DNA of 64,000 bases from NCBI GenBank assembly GCA_014804755.1, contig JAAUZE010000003.1:210309-274308 (forward strand). The letters run 5' to 3'. This DNA comes from Lachnospiraceae bacterium. GTDB taxonomy: Bacteria > Bacillota > Clostridia > Lachnospirales > Lachnospiraceae. The position numbers were made by a program, and so were the translations under genes. The notes below the pieces were generated by a model. That model worked only from the letters and a program-made list of their open reading frames with translations. It searched no databases and had not been told where the DNA came from. Positions 1 to 8,367 of the stretch are shown here, piece by piece. The stretch's first letter is position 1. Every line of letters begins with the position of its first letter.

Positions 1-791
1 TGATCTAAAGTTACGGTAGAAAAATGATCCTGAATATATTGAAGCAGCGCAAAGCGTTGAACATCCGCCCTTTGCATAAAGGTAGGCAGTTCAATGCTTT
101 TTTCATAATTCCGGATCAGCAATCCGAAGATGAGCATCAGAGCATAGGAGATCATCTGATCCCAATAGAGGGTGCGTTCAAGTGACTCCTTGTACATATA
201 TAATACACCGTGCTGAATTTCATAATCGATTCCTGTATGGAAAATAATGTAATCATTCCCATTTTCGGAATAGATATTATTGATAAAAAATGCTGTCAAA
301 ATATTCGGGTTGCTCAAAAAGTTAAAAAAGATATTATGCAGGGTACTTTTGCGGATCAGACAATTAAAAACGATACTGTTGTCAAAGACGCCGATCGAAT
401 GCTTGATTCCGGGCGGAATAATGCAAATATCGCCCATGGAGAGATTCTTCTTATTGCTGCTGATCGTCTGTTCGCAAACACCGTCATAGACATAGATCAA
501 TTCGAAAAAAGTATGGTCATGGATGATTGCCGGACTGTATCGGTTATGCCGCAGGGTAATGAGAGAAACATTGCTGTTTTGATCGAGATAAAAATAGTCC
601 TCAAAACGCGGGGGGATCGTGTTCGGGATTTCCGGTATGAGAAGGTGCTTTTCATAGACCATTTGCATGTCCAGCTCCGCGAGAAATTTCTTTAAGGAAT
701 ATTCCTGTTGTCTTGCGTAGAAATATTTTCGGTAAAACATTTCCTCTTCATTCAATTTGTAAATTTCACTTTTCAGCGTTTCATAATCCAT
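1..791 (-). CDS. AraC-family transcriptional regulator, 3' end cut by window edge
   Basis: The reverse strand is open from an ATG at 791-789 (with AGGAG just upstream) to the window edge, giving about 263 residues without a stop. The N-terminus is helical and acidic (MDYETLKSEIYKLNEEE). A cupin-like sensory region follows, with the HDHTFFELIYVYDG and MGDICIIPPGIKHS stretches typical of AraC-type arabinose-binding folds. The last visible residues (QRFALLQYIQDHFSTVTLDQ) look like the start of the C-terminal helix-turn-helix domain, which lies outside the window. It is divergent from the rhamnoside operon and is its most likely regulator, probably activated by a sugar ligand; that role is inferred from position. 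Confidence 0.85.
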   Translation of the reverse strand, partial: MDYETLKSEIYKLNEEEMFYRKYFYARQQEYSLKKFLAELDMQMVYEKHLLIPEIPNTIPPRFEDYFYLDQNSNVSLITLRHNRYSPAIIHDHTFFELIYVYDGVCEQTISSNKKNLSMGDICIIPPGIKHSIGVFDNSIVFNCLIRKSTLHNIFFNFLSNPNILTAFFINNIYSENGNDYIIFHTGIDYEIQHGVLYMYKESLERTLYWDQMISYALMLIFGLLIRNYEKSIELPTFMQRADVQRFALLQYIQDHFSTVTLD

Positions 792-810
792 TGTCTGAGC
801 TCCTTTGTAA

Positions 811-881
811 TGCGATCGGCATGGACAGGTATCGCAATGACTGTCTGCGTAATCTTTGTTTGTTATAGTTTGTTTGCAAAC
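811..881. promoter_or_regulatory. Candidate operator sites between the AraC gene and the rhamnoside operon
   Basis: Two symmetric elements lie in the divergent intergenic region. One is TGCGAT (811-816) paired with ATCGCA (831-836), in the untranslated leader of the AraC gene. The other is a perfect 10-bp palindrome GTTTGCAAAC (872-881). Their placement between divergent starts fits operator or autoregulation sites, but no motif for this regulator is known to me, so the assignment rests on symmetry and position only. Confidence 0.35.
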
Positions 882-969
882 TTATCAAAATGTCAAAAAT
901 AGATAGTAAATAATGCTTATTTTAATATAAATATCAAAATAAGTCAATAAAACATGTGCTTTATAACCA

Positions 970-997
970 TTGGAAAAGAAATGGGGAACACTATAAT
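970..997 (+). promoter_or_regulatory. Sigma-A-type promoter of the rhamnoside operon
   Basis: A perfect -10 box TATAAT sits at 992-997, with a TTGGAA hexamer at 970-975 and a 16-bp spacer. It is 39 bp upstream of the first operon ATG, which has a GGGAGAGGGG ribosome binding site at 1018-1027. Confidence 0.6.
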
Positions 998-1035
998 AAG
1001 AGTATAACAGTAAAAAGGGAGAGGGGACAAGGCCT

Positions 1036-2556
1036 ATGGGAAAAGAAGTGATTGTGGAAGTAAAGCATATCGATAAACGGTTTGGTTCCACGATTGCCCT
1101 AAATGATGTAAGCATTGAGGTCAGGCGGGGAGAAATTCAGGGATTGATCGGTGAAAACGGTTCAGGAAAATCGACCGTGACTTCTATCATATCCGGTATG
1201 CAGAAAGCCGATGGGGGACAAATGTTCTATCAGGGAGAAAAGTGGGAACCGCTCTCCATGCTTTGGGCGCTGGAAAAAGGAATCGGCATGATCGTACAGG
1301 AGAACGGGACGGTTCCGGGTATCAGCGTCGCAGAAAATATTTTTCTTGGCGAGACAGGACGTTTTAAGGTCTTTGGCAAAGAAGGAAAAAAATGGGGAAC
1401 GGTCAACAGGAAGGAAATGATGAAGGAGGCACAGCATGCGTTGGATACGATCGGCGCTTCCCACATCAGAGCGGAACAGCCGACAGCTTCGTTAGATATG
1501 CAGGATCGGAAACTGGTAGAGATCGTAAAAATCATGAACAAGAATCCGGAGGTTTTGATCGTGGATGAGACGACGACAGCATTGTCGCAGATCGGAAGAG
1601 ACATCATCTACAAGATCATGAACCGGATGAAAGAAGAAAACAAGGCGGTCATCTTTATCTCCCATGATCTGGACGAGATCATGAATGTCTGTGACTCGCT
1701 TACGGTACTCCGGGATGGAAAAATCATTATCACGTTTTCCAAGGAGGAGTTTGACGAAGAGCAGATCAAGACGAGTATGATCGGCCGGGAGATGCAGGGG
1801 GATTACTACCGGGGTGATTATGACGGAAGCTGCGGCGACGAGGTTGTGCTGGAAGTGAAAGATGCCAATTTGGGAGACCAGCTAAAGAATTTCAATCTGC
1901 AGATCCATAAGGGCGAGATTGTCGGAGTCGGAGGACTTTCTCATTGTGGTATGCATACGCTCGGCAAAGTGCTTTTCGGGGCATGTAAACCGCAGAGCGG
2001 AAGTGTGCTGGTAAAAGGCAGGGAATTAAAAGGCGAGGCGGACGCGATGAAGGAGCAGATCGGCTATGCTGCAAAGGACAGGGATGTCGAGTCGCTGTGC
2101 TTAAACGCCAGCATCCGCGACAATATCGCAGTCGGAGGACTTGACCGCTTTGCCGTACATAATTTTTTGATCCTTCCGGGAAAAGAAAAAAAGTATGTAC
2201 AGAAGCAGATTGACGACCTGAGCGTTAAATGCGCGGAAATGAACCAGTATGTGTCTGCACTGTCCGGCGGAAACAAGCAGAAAGTAGTATTCGGAAAATG
2301 GATCGGCAGAGGAAGTGAAATCCTGATTCTGGATTGTCCGACCCGAGGCGTTGACATCGGTGTAAAGCAGGCGATGTATCAGCTCATGTATCGGATGAAA
2401 AAAGAAGGAAAATCCATCGTGATCATCTCGGAGGAAATGGCGGAGCTGATCGGAATGGCAGACCGGCTGATCGTTATGAAAGATGGAGAGATCAAAAAGG
2501 AATTTCCGAGAAGTGAGTCGTTGAGTGAATCAGATATGATTCAGTATATGATTTAG
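1036..2556 (+). CDS. Sugar ABC transporter ATPase, two tandem NBDs (RbsA/XylG type)
   Basis: This 506-residue protein has the usual length of CUT2 sugar importer ATPases with two fused nucleotide-binding domains. NBD1 has Walker A GENGSGKST (about residues 38-46) and Walker B VLIVDETTTAL (about 173-183). NBD2 has a degenerate Walker A (GLSHCGMHTLGKV), a good signature LSGGNKQKVV (about 409-418) and a Walker B reading LILDCPTRGVD, where the usual glutamate is a cysteine. One degenerate site is normal for RbsA-like proteins; loss of the NBD2 glutamate is less usual. It would energise the permeases encoded at 2569 and 4957 at the inner face of the membrane. First gene of the operon. Confidence 0.93.
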   Translation: MGKEVIVEVKHIDKRFGSTIALNDVSIEVRRGEIQGLIGENGSGKSTVTSIISGMQKADGGQMFYQGEKWEPLSMLWALEKGIGMIVQENGTVPGISVAENIFLGETGRFKVFGKEGKKWGTVNRKEMMKEAQHALDTIGASHIRAEQPTASLDMQDRKLVEIVKIMNKNPEVLIVDETTTALSQIGRDIIYKIMNRMKEENKAVIFISHDLDEIMNVCDSLTVLRDGKIIITFSKEEFDEEQIKTSMIGREMQGDYYRGDYDGSCGDEVVLEVKDANLGDQLKNFNLQIHKGEIVGVGGLSHCGMHTLGKVLFGACKPQSGSVLVKGRELKGEADAMKEQIGYAAKDRDVESLCLNASIRDNIAVGGLDRFAVHNFLILPGKEKKYVQKQIDDLSVKCAEMNQYVSALSGGNKQKVVFGKWIGRGSEILILDCPTRGVDIGVKQAMYQLMYRMKKEGKSIVIISEEMAELIGMADRLIVMKDGEIKKEFPRSESLSESDMIQYMI

Positions 2557-2568
2557 GAGGGAAGCGGT

Positions 2569-3528
2569 ATGAAGAACAGTAAGATAAAGAAATATATCAT
2601 GAATCTGACCCCGCTGCTCGGTCTCGCCGTACTGTTTGCGGCGTTCCTGATACTGGGGACAATGCAGGATATCAATATCTCCTACGGACTGAAAAGTATC
2701 CTGAGCCAATCCGTCGTCGTTGCCGTGGTTGCGACAGGCGCGATATTCATATACACGCTGGGATCCTTTGATATCAGTCTTGGCGCTTCCACTGCGGTAA
2801 GCGCCCTGATCGGAGGAATTGTATATAACAAAACCGAGAATCTGCTGGTAATGACGCTTGTCTGCATCGGCGTGGCGGTCTTGGTCGGACTGTTTAATTC
2901 CGTATTGGCGTCCGTATTCAATCTTCCGGTATTTGTCACGACCATTGCCATGTTAAGCGTACTGAATGCGCTGGTCTTGGTTCTGATCAAAGTAAATGGA
3001 ACGGGATCGCAGATCGCAGTTCCGGCAGCGGCAGTCAGATCACTGAATAATACAACCTTTAAAATGATTGTTCTCCTGATTTTTGTTCTTCTCTGTATCT
3101 TCGTTTTCAGCTTTACGAAGATCGGAAGAATGCAGAAGTTTTTGGGAGGCAATCCGATCTGCGCGAAGCTGAGCGGCATCTCAGAAAAGAAAATGGCGAT
3201 CATCGCGTTTGTGATGTCGGGAATCGGTGTCGGACTTGGCGCGTTTCTTTCCATCGTCTATGCGCCGACCCTGACAAGGAATACCGCTTCGAGCGTGGGA
3301 ATGGATGTCATCATTGCCATTGTGTTTGGCGGCATGCCGGTATCCGGCGGTGCAAGGAGTAAGATTTACGCGGCGGTGATCGGAGCATTTTCCATGACGC
3401 TCTTAAGTCAGATCATGGTCATGTTCAACCTTAATTCGGGAATCGGACAGATGGTAAAGGCGGCAATCTTCATTTTGGTCGTATTTCTCGCAACAAGCGG
3501 TCAAAGAGGAAAGATGCTTCCGAGATAA
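2569..3528 (+). CDS. Sugar ABC transporter permease (RbsC-like)
   Basis: A 319-residue, strongly hydrophobic protein with about eight to ten membrane segments and the CUT2 permease signatures GSFDISLGA and IAIVFGGMPVSGGARS near the C-terminus. It starts 12 bp after the ATPase stop with GGAGGGAAGCGGT as ribosome binding site. It is one of two permeases in the operon, so the pore is probably a heterodimer with the product of 4957-5952. The sugar transported is not visible from sequence; the downstream rhamnosidase and RhaBAD genes suggest L-rhamnose or a rhamnoside. Confidence 0.92.
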   Translation: MKNSKIKKYIMNLTPLLGLAVLFAAFLILGTMQDINISYGLKSILSQSVVVAVVATGAIFIYTLGSFDISLGASTAVSALIGGIVYNKTENLLVMTLVCIGVAVLVGLFNSVLASVFNLPVFVTTIAMLSVLNALVLVLIKVNGTGSQIAVPAAAVRSLNNTTFKMIVLLIFVLLCIFVFSFTKIGRMQKFLGGNPICAKLSGISEKKMAIIAFVMSGIGVGLGAFLSIVYAPTLTRNTASSVGMDVIIAIVFGGMPVSGGARSKIYAAVIGAFSMTLLSQIMVMFNLNSGIGQMVKAAIFILVVFLATSGQRGKMLPR

Positions 3529-3585
3529 CAACATTGGTATTTCGTGGGAACACTGAATACATAAAAACAAAAAGGAGGAAACACA

Positions 3586-4866
3586 ATGAAAAAGTTTTGG
3601 GCATTATTACTTACGGCAGCCATGATGGTGTGTGTGCTGGCCGGATGCGGAGGGAACGATTCCGGATCGGACAACGCACAGGGAGGCAGCGCAGGAACGG
3701 AGAATCAGGCAGGCGGTTCCGAAGCGGGAGACAGCGGTGAAGATACTGCATCGGGGCTTGACATGAGCAAGACGGTCAAGATCGGTATTCTGGTATCTGA
3801 TGCTACAAGTGCGGAAGCGCTGGCATTCCGTACCTACTATACGGATTATATCCAGAACCAGTACAATGTGGAGTTAATCTACTCCGACGAACTGACGGAC
3901 GCAGCGGGAGAGGCGGCAGCGATCGACACATTCATTACGAATAACTGTAAAGCAGTCATCTCCTTCTCCGCGTTTGACCGTGCGGCACAGATTGAGCAGT
4001 GCGAGGGCGTGGGTGTGTACTATGCGATTGCAACAGGTACGCTGACGGAAGAAGAATATGAGACCTACAAGGGCTATGAGCATTATGTGGGCGCGATCGG
4101 ACCTTCCCTGAGCGTAGAGTTTGAGACAGGTTACAACATGGCAAAGCATTATCTGGATCAGGGCGTGAAGAACTTTGCGATCTTTGGTGGAGCAATCCCG
4201 TACTACACGGAAATGCACATTTACCGTGCGGCAGGAATGCTGACAGCGATGATCGATGCAGGCGGTGACGGTGCGAACTATCAGGGAGCGACCGATATGG
4301 GCGGCGTTCTCGGACAGATCTTCGCAGACGGTGAGGTTAAGACGGGTGCAATCGGAGACGTCAATGTTCTTGGTTATGTCGGCGGTTATGATATGGATGA
4401 CGCATGGTTCGGAAAATGTGCCCAGATGGCACAGACGGCAGATCTGGAAGTCATTCTTGCAGTAGGAAACGGCTCGGATTTCTTTGGAACGGCAATTGCG
4501 GGAACGAATGTGAAGATCGCCAGTGTGGATGCGTATGCGAGCAGCTATGGTGAGGCGATGGAAGCGGGAATGTTAGATTATCTTGCAGGAAAATTCTCGG
4601 CAAGCATCGGACCGATCTTTATCGCAACCTACAGAGCAGCGTTAGGTTCCCCGATCCGCACAGCGGACGGAAATGCGCTTGCATTGAGCCAGGGCTACTG
4701 GGTGGCAAGCAGTGCGGAAGAGTTCAACACCTACTATGCAGTAGACAGCAGCGTGGACGCGCCGGCTTATACGAAGGCAATGCTCGATACCTTATTGACA
4801 GCGGATTACGCAGCATTTGAGAGTTTTGTAAGCAAGTACAGTTTTGAAGAGATTCAGGGTATGTAA
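3586..4866 (+). CDS. Sugar ABC transporter substrate-binding lipoprotein
   Basis: The 426-residue product starts with a lipoprotein signal (MKKFWALLLTAAMMVCVLAGC, lipobox LAGC), so it is expected to be anchored outside the membrane. A Gly/Ser/Glu linker follows to about residue 60, then a periplasmic-binding fold (KTVKIGILVSDATSAE, later YVGAIGPSLSVEF and FAIFGGAIPYY). The start follows AAAAAGGAGG. It lies between the two permease genes and would deliver the sugar to them. I do not recognise the precise family; similarity to ribose/galactose-type binding proteins is general. Confidence 0.88.
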   Translation: MKKFWALLLTAAMMVCVLAGCGGNDSGSDNAQGGSAGTENQAGGSEAGDSGEDTASGLDMSKTVKIGILVSDATSAEALAFRTYYTDYIQNQYNVELIYSDELTDAAGEAAAIDTFITNNCKAVISFSAFDRAAQIEQCEGVGVYYAIATGTLTEEEYETYKGYEHYVGAIGPSLSVEFETGYNMAKHYLDQGVKNFAIFGGAIPYYTEMHIYRAAGMLTAMIDAGGDGANYQGATDMGGVLGQIFADGEVKTGAIGDVNVLGYVGGYDMDDAWFGKCAQMAQTADLEVILAVGNGSDFFGTAIAGTNVKIASVDAYASSYGEAMEAGMLDYLAGKFSASIGPIFIATYRAALGSPIRTADGNALALSQGYWVASSAEEFNTYYAVDSSVDAPAYTKAMLDTLLTADYAAFESFVSKYSFEEIQGM

Positions 4867-4889
4867 TTGTTGTTGGGGGTAAGAAAATC

Positions 4890-4930
4890 ATGCAGGGGCG
4901 GGTGGACGTAAGGTCCACCGCCGTCCTGCA
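4890..4930 (+). promoter_or_regulatory. Intercistronic stem-loop after the binding-protein gene
   Basis: A long GC-rich hairpin (arms about 17 nt around a GTAA loop, GTGGAC pairing with GTCCAC and TGCAGG with CCTGCA) sits between the binding-protein stop and the next permease. There is no uridine tract, so it is more likely an mRNA-stabilising or partial read-through element that raises binding-protein yield relative to permease than a full terminator. Confidence 0.6.
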
Positions 4931-4956
4931 GCAAATAAGGAGAAGGATCTGATCAT

Positions 4957-5952
4957 ATGAAGACGAAAAACAATAATATTTTCAAACAAATCGCAGGGAC
5001 AGCGGCAATTCCCGTAGCAGCCTTTTTGATCGTACTGATCCTGTGCAGTGCAAGGGGCGTGAAATTATTTGAAACGGAAGGAAACTGGATTCTGTTTTTC
5101 AGGGCGGCGGCATCTGTCATGCTCACAACCTTCGCGCTGTCTCTCAATCTAAACAGCGGCAGGTTTGATTTTTCCATCGGTTCCGTATCGCTGCTGTCGT
5201 CCGTCATCAGTGCATCCATATGCACGTCGCTCGGACTGCCGACAGTGCCGATGTTGATCATTTCCATCGCGGCAGGCGCAGTACTCGGAATGGTGTCCGG
5301 ATTGATCTATGTGATCGTGAAACTGCCGCCGATTATCGTGTCCCTTGGCGTGGCATTGTTCTATGAAGGGCTTGCGTTTGCGATCACGAACGGATACGGT
5401 GTATCCTTTGTGGCAAATACGGAACTGACAAGTTTTCCGAGTGTTTTGAATTATGTACTTATCATCTTGTTCGGACTGCTTATTTTCATATTCCTTTTCG
5501 ACCACACCAAATTCGGTTATGAATATAAGGCGCTGGTTTCCGGACAGAAAGTGGCGGTAAATACGGGAATTAAAGAGGTTCCCAACGCAATTTTATGTTA
5601 TACGATCGCCGGGGCGCTTATGGGCGTGGTCGGATTTATCAGGGCAACACAGACGGGAACGATACAGATGTCCTTAAATTTCGGCTCGATCGGCGTGATG
5701 TTTACGGCGTTTCTTCCGATGTTTATCGGCGGTTTTATCGGAAGATTCTGCAATGAGAAGATCGGATATCTTTTGGGAGCGATCACGACGGCATTTATTT
5801 CGCTGATGTATGCGCGGCTCAATGTGGATGCATCGATTCAGCAGATTGTAACTGCGCTCATCCTAGTATGCTTCCTGATCTACTTAAACAATGAAAACAA
5901 GGTGATCGAATTGGTCACATTAAAGCAATATAGGAATAAGAAAACAAAATAA
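4957..5952 (+). CDS. Sugar ABC transporter permease (RbsC-like), second
   Basis: A 331-residue hydrophobic protein with about eight to ten membrane helices. It has the CUT2 motif SLNLNSGRFDFSIGSVSLLSS and the EAA-like region FLPMFIGGFIGRF near the C-terminus. Translation starts behind AAGGAGAAGG at 4937-4946. Together with the permease at 2569 it probably forms the channel of the importer. Its separation from the first permease by the binding-protein gene is a less common order than rbsACB. Confidence 0.9.
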   Translation: MKTKNNNIFKQIAGTAAIPVAAFLIVLILCSARGVKLFETEGNWILFFRAAASVMLTTFALSLNLNSGRFDFSIGSVSLLSSVISASICTSLGLPTVPMLIISIAAGAVLGMVSGLIYVIVKLPPIIVSLGVALFYEGLAFAITNGYGVSFVANTELTSFPSVLNYVLIILFGLLIFIFLFDHTKFGYEYKALVSGQKVAVNTGIKEVPNAILCYTIAGALMGVVGFIRATQTGTIQMSLNFGSIGVMFTAFLPMFIGGFIGRFCNEKIGYLLGAITTAFISLMYARLNVDASIQQIVTALILVCFLIYLNNENKVIELVTLKQYRNKKTK

Positions 5953-5970
5953 ATTGCAGCGGAGGACAAA

Positions 5971-6606
5971 ATGAACTATCAGGCGGTAATTTTTGATTTA
6001 GACGGTGTGATCTGCTTTACAGACCGGTATCATTATCAGGCATGGAAGAGCATGGCGGACAGCATGGGAATCTATTTTGATGAAACGATCAATAACCGGT
6101 TAAGAGGCGTCAGCCGTGCGGAAAGCTTAGAGATCATATTAGAGCGGTGCGACAAGGTGCTTTCGGCGGAAGAAAAGCAGGCTCTGATGGAGCAGAAAAA
6201 CAGCACTTATGTGGAATTGCTCGGTCAAATGACGAAGAAGGATCTGTCCGCCGAGGTGAAAGAGACACTGGATGCGCTGCGTGCAAAAGGATTAAAGCTT
6301 GCGATCGGATCATCCAGCAAAAATGCAAAGCTCATATTGGAGCGGCTTGGCTTAAAAGATTATTTTGACGCGGTCAGCGATGGAACGAATATTACCAAAT
6401 CGAAACCGGACCCGGAAGTATTTGTGAAGGCGGCGGAATTTTTACATATGGCTCCGGCGGATTGCCTTGTAGTGGAGGATGCGCGGGCAGGCGTGGATGC
6501 TGCAAAAGCCGGTGGCTTTGACAGTGCCGGATTAGGGGAAGCGGCGGCGTATGAAGCGGTTACTTATGCAATGAGTTCGTTCGGCGACTTGAAGGGAATC
6601 GTCTGA
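5971..6606 (+). CDS. pgmB: Beta-phosphoglucomutase (HAD superfamily)
   Basis: The 211-residue protein closely follows lactococcal beta-phosphoglucomutase: the nucleophile/acid pair in VIFDLDGVI (residues about 8 and 10), the cap motif RLRGVSRAESL, GSSSKNAKLILERL, the lysine in SKPDPEVF and the acidic VVEDARAGVDAAK loop. Known members convert beta-D-glucose-1-phosphate to glucose-6-phosphate. They are normally paired with phosphorylases that release beta-G1P, such as GH65; none is in this window. The next gene is a GH3 enzyme with a His-Asp dyad, which makes the substrate source an open question. Start follows GCGGAGGAC. Confidence 0.88.
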   Translation: MNYQAVIFDLDGVICFTDRYHYQAWKSMADSMGIYFDETINNRLRGVSRAESLEIILERCDKVLSAEEKQALMEQKNSTYVELLGQMTKKDLSAEVKETLDALRAKGLKLAIGSSSKNAKLILERLGLKDYFDAVSDGTNITKSKPDPEVFVKAAEFLHMAPADCLVVEDARAGVDAAKAGGFDSAGLGEAAAYEAVTYAMSSFGDLKGIV

Positions 6607-6640
6607 CAACAGTCAGAAACAGCGGAATGTGAGGAAAATT

Positions 6641-8323
6641 ATGGACTTAAAAAAGAAGCCTTTTTGTCTGAATGACGCGGATATAAAATGGGTGGAGACG
6701 ACCCTTGAGAATATGACGACGGAAGAAAAGATCGGGGCGTTGTTTTGTCCGATCGGTTACTCTACGGACCCGGAATATTTAGATATGATGCTGGGATTTC
6801 ATATCGGCGGATTGTTTTTCCGGGATGGAGTCGGGCAGGAAATGCGAAAGACGTTTGCGTATGCGCAGAGTCATTCCCGTATCCCTTTGCTCATTCCGTC
6901 CAATCTGGAAGCGGGAGGCGACGGAGCGGCTACGGACGGAACGCCTTACGGAAAGCAGATGGCATGTGCGGCGGCCGGAGATAAAAAGTATGCTTACCGG
7001 CTCGGGAAAGTTTCGTGTACGGAAGCGGCTGCATTAGGGATCAACTGGGCATTTGCGCCGGTGGTCGATATTGACAAAAACGATCACAGCCCCATCACGA
7101 ATGTGAGAACCTATGGCGACGATCCAAAGACCGTTTACACTTATGCAAAAGAGTATATGAAGGCTGCGACGGAATGCGGCGTAGCGGTATCCATCAAGCA
7201 TTTTCCGGGTGACGGAGTGGACGAGAGGGACCAGCATCTGCTCACCTCCGTCAACAGCTTATCCATGGAGGAGTGGGATAAAACCTATGGCATGGTGTTC
7301 GGAAAATTGATCGAGGACGGTGCATTGACCGTTATGGCAGGACATATTGCTATGCCTGCGTATCAGGAATACTATAATCCGCAGACGAAAGGGAGCGTGA
7401 TTCCCGCATCCCTGTCGAAAGAGCTTCTCTACAATCTGCTGCGGGAAAAGTTAGGTTTTAACGGTCTGATCATATCGGACGCGACGCCGATGGTCGGTTT
7501 CACGGCGGCCATGGCGAGGGAAAAGTCCGTTCCGCTTGCAATTGAAAGCGGCTGCGATATGTTCTTGTTTAATAAGGACTTGGCGGAAGATTACCGGTTT
7601 ATGATGGAAGGATACAAAAACGGTATTCTTTCGGAAAAACGTCTTTTGGAAGCAAACAGAAGAATCCTTGCGTTGAAAGCCGCGTTAAAGCTTCATGAGA
7701 AAAAGGCGGCGGGCACGCTGGTTCCGACGGAGGACAGTCTGTGTCTGCTTCAGGATAAACAGCATGTACAGTGGGCGAGAGAGCTGGCGGATGAATCCAT
7801 CACATTAGTGAAGGATACACAGAAGCTGCTGCCGATCGATTCCGGGCGATATCCGAAGGTTCTGCTTGAAATCATGGGGGATTTTCCTTCCAATGAGCGC
7901 GTGATCAATCAGGTAAAAAACGAATTGGAGAAAAAGAACTTCCAGGTTTTTGTCTATGAAAAAGAAAACTTTGAAGTGGGCGTGGACAATGTAACGAGTT
8001 TTAAGGAAAAGTACGATCTGGCAATCTATATCGGTAATGTGGAAAATGCGAGCAATAAGACGACGAACCGCTTGAACTGGTACACTTTTTGGGGGCAGGG
8101 CAATAATGTACCCTGGTTTGCAAACGAGATCCCGGTTTTGTTCATCAGCTTGGCAAATCCGTATCATCTGTTGGATGTACCGATGATAAAGACATACATT
8201 AACTGCTATTCCAATAACGAGTATGTGATAGAGGCAGTTGTGGAGAAGATTACCGGAAACAGTGCGTTCAAAGGGAAAAATCCGATCGATCCGTTTTGCG
8301 GAAGAAAAGAACTGACGTATTGA
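6641..8323 (+). CDS. Glycoside hydrolase family 3 protein with NagZ-type His-Asp dyad
   Basis: About 560 residues. The ATG at 6641 is preferred to an in-frame GTG at 6629 because GAGGAAAA lies just upstream of it. The (alpha/beta)8 domain carries KHFPGDGVDERDQH (about residues 185-198), the motif whose His, assisted by Asp, replaces the usual acid/base in NagZ-like GH3 enzymes. The nucleophile aspartate is in LIISDATP (about 279). No signal peptide, so cytoplasmic. NagZ-like GH3 proteins cleave beta-N-acetylglucosaminides or beta-glucosides; some have been reported as phosphorylases, which is disputed. In this operon it may trim glucose from imported rhamnoglucosides. Confidence 0.88.
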   Translation: MDLKKKPFCLNDADIKWVETTLENMTTEEKIGALFCPIGYSTDPEYLDMMLGFHIGGLFFRDGVGQEMRKTFAYAQSHSRIPLLIPSNLEAGGDGAATDGTPYGKQMACAAAGDKKYAYRLGKVSCTEAAALGINWAFAPVVDIDKNDHSPITNVRTYGDDPKTVYTYAKEYMKAATECGVAVSIKHFPGDGVDERDQHLLTSVNSLSMEEWDKTYGMVFGKLIEDGALTVMAGHIAMPAYQEYYNPQTKGSVIPASLSKELLYNLLREKLGFNGLIISDATPMVGFTAAMAREKSVPLAIESGCDMFLFNKDLAEDYRFMMEGYKNGILSEKRLLEANRRILALKAALKLHEKKAAGTLVPTEDSLCLLQDKQHVQWARELADESITLVKDTQKLLPIDSGRYPKVLLEIMGDFPSNERVINQVKNELEKKNFQVFVYEKENFEVGVDNVTSFKEKYDLAIYIGNVENASNKTTNRLNWYTFWGQGNNVPWFANEIPVLFISLANPYHLLDVPMIKTYINCYSNNEYVIEAVVEKITGNSAFKGKNPIDPFCGRKELTY

Positions 8324-8367
8324 TCGGTATGCATGGGTATAAAAAAGATGGGGAGAAGGATAAAAAC

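Noticed and set aside
210-695. 161-codon open frame on the plus strand
   Set aside because: It is antisense to the AraC-type gene 1-791, whose translation has clear cupin-like family features and a proper ribosome binding site; the plus-strand product has no recognisable domain.
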